A stretch of DNA of 64,000 nt, taken from assembly GCF_003858395.1 (NCBI RefSeq), contig NZ_QWEV01000005.1, positions 186,001-250,000 of the forward strand, given 5' to 3'. Positions 19,097-26,367 of the stretch are shown here, piece after piece; the stretch's first letter is position 1; each line of letters starts with the position of its first letter. The DNA comes from Acidipila sp. EB88. Its GTDB lineage: Bacteria; Acidobacteriota; Terriglobia; Terriglobales; Acidobacteriaceae. The translations under genes were made by a program, and so were the position numbers. The notes under the pieces were generated by a model, which was not told the origin of the DNA, did no database searches, and saw only the letters and a program-made list of their open reading frames with translations.

Positions 19097-19804
19097 TTAA
19101 AGCCCCGCCTTGCCGGAGTTGTCGATTGCGCCGCCCAGGTGCTCGTCCAGGAACGCCATCGTCCGCGCACGCGCTTCATTTGCCGCGGCCTCGTTGTAGC
19201 TCCCGCGTTCGTCGCAGTTGAAGCCGTGCCCTGCTTCATACAGGTAGACCGGCACGGCAGGATGCGCCACCCGGATCGCTTCCACGCCGGTCTGCGGAAT
19301 GTGGTCGTCCTGCAGGCCAAAGTGCAGCATCACGGGTGCCTGGGGTTGCAGCTCATTGCGCTCCGCGATCAGCCCTCCGTAGTACCCCACGGCCGCACTC
19401 ACCGGCAGCTCGGCGGCTGCCACCCATGCCAGGGAGCCGCCCAGGCAAAAGCCCACGACGCCCACCTTGGTCTTGTATTCGTCGCGTGCGTACTCCACGG
19501 CTGCCCGGGTGTCAGCTACCGCAAGGTCGAAGTCAAGCTGTCCATAGATCGCCATGCCCCGCTGCGAACCTTCGCTCGTGTACTCAGCCTCGAAGCCACG
19601 CTCATAGCGATCAAACAACGCGGGGGCGATGGCCAGGTAGCCTTCCGCGGCATACCGGTCGGCAACCGAGCGGATGTGATGGTTGACGCCGTAGATCTCC
19701 TGCAGGATCACCACCGCAGCCTTGGGAGTTCCCTCCGGACTGGCTACATACGCATCCAGGGTGTGTCCATCCGCCGCCTGCAACTTCGCTGTTTCACTCG
19801 ACAT
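19097..19804 (-). CDS. Dienelactone hydrolase family protein
   Basis: Alpha/beta hydrolase of the dienelactone hydrolase family, 235 residues, no signal, so cytosolic. The catalytic triad can be placed: Cys120 in the GFCLGGS elbow, Asp167 in GLQDDHIP, His193 in AGHGFNCDERGSYNE. The family opens the lactone ring of dienelactones in chlorocatechol breakdown, but most members have other ester or lactone substrates. No aromatic degradation genes are nearby, so the physiological substrate is open. The start at 19804 is supported by the typical N-terminal strand order. Confidence 0.93.
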   Translation of the reverse strand: MSSETAKLQAADGHTLDAYVASPEGTPKAAVVILQEIYGVNHHIRSVADRYAAEGYLAIAPALFDRYERGFEAEYTSEGSQRGMAIYGQLDFDLAVADTRAAVEYARDEYKTKVGVVGFCLGGSLAWVAAAELPVSAAVGYYGGLIAERNELQPQAPVMLHFGLQDDHIPQTGVEAIRVAHPAVPVYLYEAGHGFNCDERGSYNEAAANEARARTMAFLDEHLGGAIDNSGKAGL

Positions 19805-19840
19805 GTAGGTCCTTCTTCGGGTTTGCCTGTCGCATACGCA

Positions 19841-21019
19841 TCAGGGCTTTGAGCTGCCTTCGCCGGAAGGCGCGGCACCGGACCAGTAGTCTGTTCGCGC
19901 CACCACCTGCCCGGCCACGCCACCCTTCAACTCTACCTGCAGCTTGTGAATGCCGGGCGCGGGGTCGGTCGGGTGGAACGACAGCATGTAGCGGTTGCGC
20001 GCATGGCTGGCCAGCTCCGATACCCGGTCCTCAAAGCCACGCTCGCCTGTAAAGCTCATCGATTCCCCGCCGCTCATCACCGCCAGCGACTTCGCGGCAT
20101 TGCTCTTCATCGCGTTAAAGGCCAGCTGCGCCAGGTATACCGGGTTCATAAACTGTCCCGCGCCAGGATGCATCAGCGCATCCAGGGCATCGGCCTTTGC
20201 CGGCGACCATGTAAGGTTCAGCACCAGCGTATTGCTGGTCCCGATCCGCTCCACCAGTTGCTGGGCGCTCACCTGCTTGCTGCCGTGGTCGCGCGACTCG
20301 CTCACTAGCAGCAGGATCCTGCGGCGGTCCGCCGGCCGCTTTTCCAGCAGGTCGATCGAGAACGCCGCGGCATCCAGCAGCGCGGCCCCGCCATCGCCCG
20401 GCTCCAGCTGGTCCAGGTCGTTCTGCAGCAGGTCCGTGTCCTTGGTCCAGAACTCCTGGTAGTTGATCTGCGAATCGAACTCCACCAGCGCGACCTCGCC
20501 ATTGCCGTTGCCCAGGAAGAGGCTCACTAGCGGCGCCAGCCGCACAAACTTCTCAAACTGCATCCCGCTGGAACGCCCCTTCTCCACGCACACCACGAGC
20601 GAAACCGGCGTCGTGTCCAGGTCTTCATCCACGCGGATCTTCTGCGGCACCCCGTTATCAGTCAGCGTGAACGCATCCGCACCCAGCCCGTAAACCACTG
20701 AGCCATCCCTGGCCGCTACCAGGGTGGGCACCAGCACCAGCTCGGTGGAAACACGCAGGGTCGTGGTCGCGTCGCCTGCCTGCGGCGCTGCCACGCCGGA
20801 TTGAGCAGACACGGCAGGCTCGGGCTGCACCGGCACACCACTTGAGGCTGCGCCCTGTGCCGGCTGGGTGGCCGGGGCTTGCGCCCCTGAGGGCAGAGTC
20901 ACGCCACACAGGATCGCCGTCAGCAACCACCCGACGGCAGCCACACGCCTTGCCCGCTCGCCGGCGGACGATGGTTGTGCTTGCTCTTCGCGGTGCTTCA
21001 GCATCCAGTCCTTAAGCAT
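19841..21019 (-). CDS. Secreted VWA domain protein (acidobacterial VWFA-related type)
   Basis: 392-residue exported protein. An N-terminal membrane/signal segment (VGWLLTAILCGVTLPSGAQA, about residues 30-49) is followed by a Pro/Ala/Gln linker, a short beta domain (LVPTLVAARDGSVVYGLGADAFTLTDNG) and a VWA-like fold with a modified metal site starting LVVCVEKGRSSG. The C-terminus has a beta-sandwich ending RNRYMLSFHPTDPAPGIHKLQVELKGG. The order matches the VWFA-related domain family expanded in Acidobacteria. Its start overlaps the end of the preceding small gene by 8 bases, implying coupled translation. Role unknown; probably adhesion or protein binding at the cell surface. Confidence 0.88.
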   Translation of the reverse strand: MLKDWMLKHREEQAQPSSAGERARRVAAVGWLLTAILCGVTLPSGAQAPATQPAQGAASSGVPVQPEPAVSAQSGVAAPQAGDATTTLRVSTELVLVPTLVAARDGSVVYGLGADAFTLTDNGVPQKIRVDEDLDTTPVSLVVCVEKGRSSGMQFEKFVRLAPLVSLFLGNGNGEVALVEFDSQINYQEFWTKDTDLLQNDLDQLEPGDGGAALLDAAAFSIDLLEKRPADRRRILLLVSESRDHGSKQVSAQQLVERIGTSNTLVLNLTWSPAKADALDALMHPGAGQFMNPVYLAQLAFNAMKSNAAKSLAVMSGGESMSFTGERGFEDRVSELASHARNRYMLSFHPTDPAPGIHKLQVELKGGVAGQVVARTDYWSGAAPSGEGSSKP

Positions 21020-21242
21020 CCTGCTCCACCTTTTTCCCGGCTTCCATCTCGCCGGTCCAGCGAAGAAAGCTGAGCAGTTGCCGGCGCTCGCGCCAGGTAA
21101 ACCCCACCACGTCGCGCGCGGTCAGCGTCTCGGCATGCATGCCTGAGTAGGTCTCGATGCGCCATCGAATATAGGGGCTTTGCCACGGTCGCAGGCGGTA
21201 ACCACGCGTCGCATTCCAGATAAAGCGCACCCCTGCCAGCAT
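21012..21242 (-). CDS. Small basic/aromatic protein upstream of VWA gene
   Basis: 76-residue protein starting MLAGVRFIWNATRGYRLRP; ATG 21242 was chosen over a start at 21359 because only this part looks coding and it leaves 61 bases to the divergent mtnA. Rich in Arg, Trp and Tyr (YRLRPWQSPYIRWRIETYSG), no signal or helix. The stop overlaps the start of the VWA gene by 8 bases, strong evidence that it is translated. I do not recognise a family; the tight coupling suggests a cytosolic partner or regulator of the VWA protein. Confidence 0.65.
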   Translation of the reverse strand: MLAGVRFIWNATRGYRLRPWQSPYIRWRIETYSGMHAETLTARDVVGFTWRERRQLLSFLRWTGEMEAGKKVEQDA

Positions 21243-21303
21243 GCAGCCAGTATAACGGGCCTCCCCCGGGGCGAAGGCCGCCGCAACCGGTAAACTGGAA
21301 GCG

Positions 21304-22404
21304 ATGATTCCTACACTTGAATGGACCGATGCCGGTGTTCGCTTCCTCGACCAGACCAAGCTGCCGCTTGAGGAAACCTACGTCCTTGCCACCACCTACC
21401 AGCAGGTAGCCGACGTGATCTTCACCATGGTGGTGCGCGGCGCACCGGCCATCGGCGTTTCCGCAGCCATGGGCGTCGCGCTCGGCGTCGAGCGAAGCCA
21501 TGCCCAGGACCTCGCGGCGCTCCGGCCGGAGTTTGAAACCATCTGCCGGACGCTTGCTGCGACCCGTCCCACCGCCGTGAACCTGTTCTGGGCCATTGCG
21601 CGCATGCGCGACCGCTTCGAGGCGCTTGCGGCAGAGCCGGGCGCCACCCTCGCCAGCATTCGCAGCGGCCTCACCCATGAAGCCCGGCAGATGTACACCG
21701 AAGACATTGCCGCCTGCGAAACCATGGGAGCTTTCGGCGGCCCCTTGCTGCCGAAGCAGGGCGGCGTACTGACCCACTGCAACGCCGGCGCACTCGCCAC
21801 CTGCGGCTACGGCACCGCGCTCGGGGTGATCCGTTCCGCAGTCACTGCCGGCTCCACGCTGCGCGTGTATGCCGATGAAACCCGTCCCTTCCTGCAGGGT
21901 GCACGCCTCACCGCGTGGGAGATGATGCACGACGGCATCCCCACCACCGTGCTCTGCGACAACATGGCCGCAACGCTGATGCGTCAGGGCAAGATCCAGG
22001 CCGTGATCGTCGGCGCCGATCGTATCGCCGCCAATGGCGACGTGGCCAACAAGGTCGGCACCTACGGCGTGGCCATTCTCGCCAAGGAACACGGCATTCC
22101 GTTTTACGTCGCCGCACCCTGGTCCACCGTCGATACCGCCACCGCAACGGGCGATCAGATCGAGATCGAGCAGCGCCATGCCATCGAGGTCACCCACCAT
22201 GCGGGCACGCAGCTCACGCCGCACAACGTGGATATTGAGAATCCCGCGTTCGATGTCACGCCTGCTAAATATGTAACAGCCATCATTACTGAACGCGGCA
22301 TCATCCACGCTCCCTCGATCGCCTCCATGGCAGCCATGGAAAAAGCGGAAAAGACGGAACAAGGCGCGTCCGCGCTGCCCGTGTCTTCTCCCCAGCCCGC
22401 GTAA
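21304..22404 (+). CDS. mtnA: S-methyl-5-thioribose-1-phosphate isomerase
   Basis: Methionine salvage enzyme converting methylthioribose-1-phosphate to methylthioribulose-1-phosphate; homologous to eIF2B alpha. The 366 residues include the opening FTMVVRGAPAIGVSAAMG (phosphate site), catalytic Cys159 in LTHCNAGALATCGYGTA and catalytic Asp239 in VIVGADRIAANGDVANK, followed by PFYVAAPWSTVD. Length and motifs are normal. No other mtn gene is next to it, so the pathway is dispersed. The first ATG is supported by the typical opening LEWTDAGVRFLDQTKLP. Confidence 0.96.
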   Translation: MIPTLEWTDAGVRFLDQTKLPLEETYVLATTYQQVADVIFTMVVRGAPAIGVSAAMGVALGVERSHAQDLAALRPEFETICRTLAATRPTAVNLFWAIARMRDRFEALAAEPGATLASIRSGLTHEARQMYTEDIAACETMGAFGGPLLPKQGGVLTHCNAGALATCGYGTALGVIRSAVTAGSTLRVYADETRPFLQGARLTAWEMMHDGIPTTVLCDNMAATLMRQGKIQAVIVGADRIAANGDVANKVGTYGVAILAKEHGIPFYVAAPWSTVDTATATGDQIEIEQRHAIEVTHHAGTQLTPHNVDIENPAFDVTPAKYVTAIITERGIIHAPSIASMAAMEKAEKTEQGASALPVSSPQPA

Positions 22405-22448
22405 CACCCGCCAGTCACCACCTTCAACCATCTTTCAGTCACAGCAAC

Positions 22449-22554
22449 TTAGCCGATCAGCCTGGCGATCTCCACGCCTTCCCTGGTCGGCTGTGTCTGA
22501 AAGCCCTCCGCTTCGCGCAGCTCCGACCCTATGACGCGCATGTTTCCAGCCCAT
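22449..22554 (-). other. Possible tiny gene with a G-run frameshift
   Basis: Within the mtnA-mscL gap, AAGGAG (22563-22568 on the minus strand) lies 8 bases before ATG 22554. Dropping one G after that ATG would give MAGNMRVIGSELREAEGFQ and so on, 34 residues ending at 22449 with high G/C third positions. As it stands only an ORF from 22541 (30 residues) is open in that frame. Weak case; no family recognised. Confidence 0.25.
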
Positions 22555-22664
22555 CCGGTGTTCTCCTTGCAGTCCGTTCAGGACGCAGGTACAGTGGCGG
22601 ACAGTCAGGAGCGGGGCAACCCGCCGGACTTTCGGCTGCGGCCAGATCTATCCAGGAGTTACCG

Positions 22665-23069
22665 ATGTTAAAAGGTTTTCGCGATTTCATCCTGCGTGGC
22701 AACGTAGTCGACTTGGCAGTTGCAGTCGTCATCGGTGCGGCGTTCACCGGCATTGTGGGTTCACTGGTCAAGGACATCATCACGCCCCTGATCGCGGCCA
22801 TCGTGCGCCAGCCCGACTTCTCGTCCCTCGTGCTGACCGTGCACGGCGGCAAAGTCACCTATGGCAACTTCCTCAATGCCACCATCAACTTCCTGCTGGT
22901 CGCCTTCGCGATGTACTTCTTCGTCGTGCTGCCGCTCAACACCCTGCTCAAGCGCCTGCACCGCGAAACACCGGTTGTGCCCACCACAAAGATCTGCCCG
23001 GAGTGCCTCAGCGAGATCCCGCTTGCCGCGCGCCGCTGCTCTCACTGCGCCCAGCCCGTGGCCGCTTAA
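22665..23069 (+). CDS. mscL: Large-conductance mechanosensitive channel with C-terminal zinc ribbon
   Basis: Pentameric inner-membrane tension valve that releases solutes on osmotic downshock. The N-terminal amphipathic helix and TM1 are clear (MLKGFRDFILRGNVVDLAVA then VVIGAAFTGIVGSLVKD), TM2 is LNATINFLLVAFAMYFFVV at about 74-92. After the usual C-terminal helix region the protein carries CPEC (Cys111, Cys114) and CSHC (Cys125, Cys128), a CxxC-10-CxxC zinc ribbon not found in E. coli or Mycobacterium MscL. The 134-residue length is near normal because the ribbon replaces the usual C-terminal coiled helix. Starts at ATG after AGGAG. Confidence 0.94.
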   Translation: MLKGFRDFILRGNVVDLAVAVVIGAAFTGIVGSLVKDIITPLIAAIVRQPDFSSLVLTVHGGKVTYGNFLNATINFLLVAFAMYFFVVLPLNTLLKRLHRETPVVPTTKICPECLSEIPLAARRCSHCAQPVAA

Positions 23070-23168
23070 CACCACGCACATCGGCTCGAGCGCATAGCAT
23101 TTCCCATCGCCGGAGCGCACGGTACACTCGTTTCATTCCCTGCTGATTGCCCGCCCAGGAGTGTACCG

Positions 23169-25343
23169 TTGCCGCTACGACTCGCCATTGTTCTCTTTCC
23201 CGCTGCCGCTGTCGCACTCTCGCTCGCTGCCATCTCTCCCTCGCAGACCAGCATGCCCGCCGCGCCGCAAACGGTCTTCGGCTTCCATGACTTCGCAGCC
23301 CAGCAGGCGAAATGGGATCGAGACTTCCTCGCGGTGCCCGATGCGAAGCTCGCCGGTGAAGCGCTCAAGACCCTCACTGCCGAGCCCCACGTCGCCGGTT
23401 CACCTGAGGACTACAAGACCGCGCAGTATGTCGCGGCAAAGTTCAAGGCGGCGGGTCTCGACACCGAGGTCGTCAAGTACACGGCCTGGCTCAACCATCC
23501 GGGCGAGCAGCATCTCACCGTGCTGGGCAAAGACGGCAAGGTCCTGCTGCAGGGTCCAACCCCCGAACACGTTTCGAGCGACCCTTTCCAGGATGATCCA
23601 CGCGTCCTGCCCGGCTTCAATAGTTCCTCGGCCTCGGGTGATGTCACGGCACCGGTCGTGTACGCAAACTACGGCACACCAGCCGACTTCGCACGCCTCG
23701 ACGAGCTGGGTATTTCCGTCAGGGGCAAGCTGGTGCTGGTCCGCTACGGCACCAACTATCGCGGCGTCAAGGCCTTTGTCGCGCAGGAGCATGGCGCCGC
23801 CGGCGTGCTGATCTACTCGGACCCCGCGGACGACGGCTACGCCCGCGGTGACAAGTACCCCGATGGCCCGTACCGCCCGGACACCGGCGTGCAGCGCGGT
23901 TCCATCCAGTACATGTTCCAGTACCCGGGCGATGTCACCACGCCTGGCGTCGCCTCCACACCGGACCTGCCGGAGTCGAAGCGCGTCGCTCCCGATAAGG
24001 CCACCAGCCAGCCGCACATCATGTCGCTGCCCATCTCCTACCATGACGCCGAGCCGATCCTCAGCCATCTCGGCGGTCCCGGCGCGCCGTCCGGCTTCCA
24101 GGGCGCGCTGCCCTTTCACTATCACGTGGGCGGCACGGCTGATGTCACCGTGCACCTCGAGCTCAAGGAAGACTACGCGTACCGCACCATCTGGGACGTG
24201 ATCGGGCGCATCCCCGGCACGGATGACAGCACGAGCTGGGTGGTCGCGGGCAATCATCGCGATGCCTGGACCTATGGCGCGGTCGACCCCAACAGCGGCA
24301 CAGCCGCCATGCTCGAGTCCGTGCACGGCATCGGCACGCTTCTGAAAGAGGGCTGGAAACCGAAGCGCACCGTGATCTTCGCGAGCTGGGATGCCGAGGA
24401 AGAAGGCCTGATCGGCTCGACCGAATGGGCCGAGCAGCATTCCGAGGAACTGAAACAGGCAGCGGCCTACTTCAACATGGATGTAGGTGTCTCTGGGCCG
24501 GAGTTCGACTCATCCGCCGTGCCCTCGCTCAAGGACTTTGTGCGGGAAGTCACCCGCGAAGTGCCAAGCCCCAAGGGCGGCAGCGTCTACGATGCGTGGT
24601 CCGACGCGCAGAAGCATGACCGCGGCCGGCACGCCAACAACGGCTTCAACGAGCAGCGCCCCGGCGCAGCCAGGAGCATGGATGCCGTACACATCGGCGA
24701 CCTCGGCTCAGGCTCTGACTACACGCCGTTCCTGCAGCACCTCGGCGTCCCAGCGACAGACATCGGCTCCGATGGACCATACGGGGTCTACCACTCGGTT
24801 TTCGACAACTACGCATGGTTCACCAGGTTCGCCGATCCAACATTTGTGTACGAGCAGCAGCAGGCCCGCGTCTTCGGGCTCGAGGTCTTGCACATGGCCG
24901 ATGCCGACGTGCTGCCGTATGACTACGTGACCTACGCGCGCGAAATCCAGGAGTATCTCGCCGCGGCAAAGACCCGGTCACAGGACCTCGGCCTCGCACT
25001 CGACACCGCCGCGGCCGATGCAGCAGCCCAGAAGATGCTCACCGCCGCCGATGCTGCCCATGCAAAACAGGCCAGTGCTCCCGCAAACGGCAACGCCGCG
25101 CTCAACACGGCACTGCGCGCCGCGGAAGCAGACCTGCTCTCGGCCCGAGGTCTGCCGAATCGCGACTGGTACAAGCACACCATCTACGCGCCGGGGCAGT
25201 ACACCGGCTACGCGGCAGTGGTGATCCCCGGCGTCAACGAGGCTCTCGACGCGAAGCAGGCCCGGGTCGCACAGGAACAGCTCGACATCATCACCGGGGC
25301 ACTCAACCGGTGCGCCGCCACGCTTGAAGCTGCCGCGCGCTAA
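23169..25343 (+). CDS. Secreted M28 family peptidase (glutamate carboxypeptidase II-like)
   Basis: Zinc aminopeptidase/carboxypeptidase of the PSMA/transferrin-receptor type, 724 residues. TTG 23169 is the chosen start: AGGAG lies 8 bases upstream and the product begins with a signal peptide (MPLRLAIVLFPAAAVALSLA). Next come an apical PA domain (residues of about 130-290) and the M28 catalytic domain with NHRDAWTYGAVDPNSG (zinc His and bridging Asp), DAEEEGLIGS (catalytic Glu and zinc Glu), and YHSVFDNY (zinc His). The C-terminus is the helical transferrin-receptor-like dimerisation domain. It probably digests short peptides outside the cytoplasm. Convergent with the AAA-like gene, sharing one terminator hairpin. 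Confidence 0.93.
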   Translation: MPLRLAIVLFPAAAVALSLAAISPSQTSMPAAPQTVFGFHDFAAQQAKWDRDFLAVPDAKLAGEALKTLTAEPHVAGSPEDYKTAQYVAAKFKAAGLDTEVVKYTAWLNHPGEQHLTVLGKDGKVLLQGPTPEHVSSDPFQDDPRVLPGFNSSSASGDVTAPVVYANYGTPADFARLDELGISVRGKLVLVRYGTNYRGVKAFVAQEHGAAGVLIYSDPADDGYARGDKYPDGPYRPDTGVQRGSIQYMFQYPGDVTTPGVASTPDLPESKRVAPDKATSQPHIMSLPISYHDAEPILSHLGGPGAPSGFQGALPFHYHVGGTADVTVHLELKEDYAYRTIWDVIGRIPGTDDSTSWVVAGNHRDAWTYGAVDPNSGTAAMLESVHGIGTLLKEGWKPKRTVIFASWDAEEEGLIGSTEWAEQHSEELKQAAAYFNMDVGVSGPEFDSSAVPSLKDFVREVTREVPSPKGGSVYDAWSDAQKHDRGRHANNGFNEQRPGAARSMDAVHIGDLGSGSDYTPFLQHLGVPATDIGSDGPYGVYHSVFDNYAWFTRFADPTFVYEQQQARVFGLEVLHMADADVLPYDYVTYAREIQEYLAAAKTRSQDLGLALDTAAADAAAQKMLTAADAAHAKQASAPANGNAALNTALRAAEADLLSARGLPNRDWYKHTIYAPGQYTGYAAVVIPGVNEALDAKQARVAQEQLDIITGALNRCAATLEAAAR

Positions 25344-25344
25344 C

Positions 25345-25386
25345 GGTAAGTGCGAACGCTGCGTTCCCGCAGCGTTCGCACTTACC
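25345..25386. terminator. Perfect 19-bp hairpin shared by two convergent genes
   Basis: Arms 25345-25363 and 25368-25386 are perfectly complementary over 19 bp with loop TTCC. The left arm starts 1 base after the stop of the peptidase gene; the right arm contains the stop codon of the minus-strand gene (25382-25384). No T-run follows on either side, so it may act as a bidirectional transcription block or as an RNA 3'-end protector. Confidence 0.75.
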
Positions 25387-26329
25387 CCACGATAACCCGG
25401 CCGATTGCCGTATCGAGAATCTCCGGGTTGATCACGAGTCGACCGCTCTGGCGTGTCCGTCGACGGAACAAGGCCGTGGTCTCGCACAACACCACGATGT
25501 CCTCGATCTCGGCCGGGTTCATCGCGCCTTCGAGAATGCGCCCGCAAAACTCCTGTTCGGTGATCCCTTCGAGCACAAAGCCCCTTCGCCGCGCCTCGCC
25601 CAGGTAAAACTCTGCCACGGCCGCAAACATGCGCTGTGCATCCTCCGGAATCTCGCGGCGATCTGTCTCCAGCACCTCCGCGCCCGGCAGCACCAGCTTG
25701 ATACCGAAGCTGTTATCGAGATCCGAATCAGGCACAAACGTAGTGGCAGTTGCTATCACCAGCACATTCGCGCGCTCGGACGTGCTCTCGATCAACGCAT
25801 CCAGCTCCGCCAGCACCTCGGGGTCGCTCTCCTTGTACGCAAGGTCGATGCGGGGCAGCAGCAGCATGATCTTCTGCCACTTGTAACTGCGCACCAGGCT
25901 TTTTGCCTGCGCCAGCGCGTCGGAGTCACGCGGGTTGTACACCGTGACCAGCCGCTCCATGCCCGTGAGCTTCGCGATCTTCTGCGCTAAAGATTTCTTG
26001 CCGCTCTGGTGCGGCCCGATGATCAGGACCTCGTTGCCGATCTTGAGGTCTTCGTAGACCTCCGGATGCCGTGCCCGGTCCACGAGATCTTCAATCGACT
26101 GGAGCAGCTCGTTCATGCCCGCAAGCCGCGGCTGCAGCGCTTCCACCGGCTCATCTTCCAGCGAAAGGTCGATGCGTTCGCGGCGCTTGCGGCGCTCCGT
26201 CATGAACTCGATAAAGGAAGGTAACGCGCCCACCGAACCCACCACAGTGGCAAACACCAGCAACTGCTCCGTGATCAGCAGCGCCGCGTCGGAACCGGTA
26301 AGCGGGTTGAACACCATGTTGAAGAGCAT
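25382..26329 (-). CDS. Membrane-anchored AAA-like protein with degenerate Walker motifs
   Basis: 315 residues. One membrane helix (about 16-37) is followed by a basic stop-transfer patch ERRKRRER, a linker helix, and a P-loop fold resembling an AAA ATPase. Walker A is GPHQSGKKS (Gly105-Ser113), with Lys where Ser/Thr should follow the catalytic Lys111. The Walker B position reads IMLLLPRIDLAY, so the acidic pair is replaced by Pro-Arg (Asp162 remains). A lid-like helical domain follows (EFCGRILEGAMNPAEIEDIV). ATP hydrolysis is therefore doubtful although binding may persist. It sits 38 bases after the ABC exporter gene in the same direction, suggesting a structural or regulatory partner. No named family recognised. 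Confidence 0.78.
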   Translation of the reverse strand: MLFNMVFNPLTGSDAALLITEQLLVFATVVGSVGALPSFIEFMTERRKRRERIDLSLEDEPVEALQPRLAGMNELLQSIEDLVDRARHPEVYEDLKIGNEVLIIGPHQSGKKSLAQKIAKLTGMERLVTVYNPRDSDALAQAKSLVRSYKWQKIMLLLPRIDLAYKESDPEVLAELDALIESTSERANVLVIATATTFVPDSDLDNSFGIKLVLPGAEVLETDRREIPEDAQRMFAAVAEFYLGEARRRGFVLEGITEQEFCGRILEGAMNPAEIEDIVVLCETTALFRRRTRQSGRLVINPEILDTAIGRVIVG

Positions 26330-26367
26330 ACCGTTGAAGTGCAGAACAAGGTGCCGGACGACGCGAT

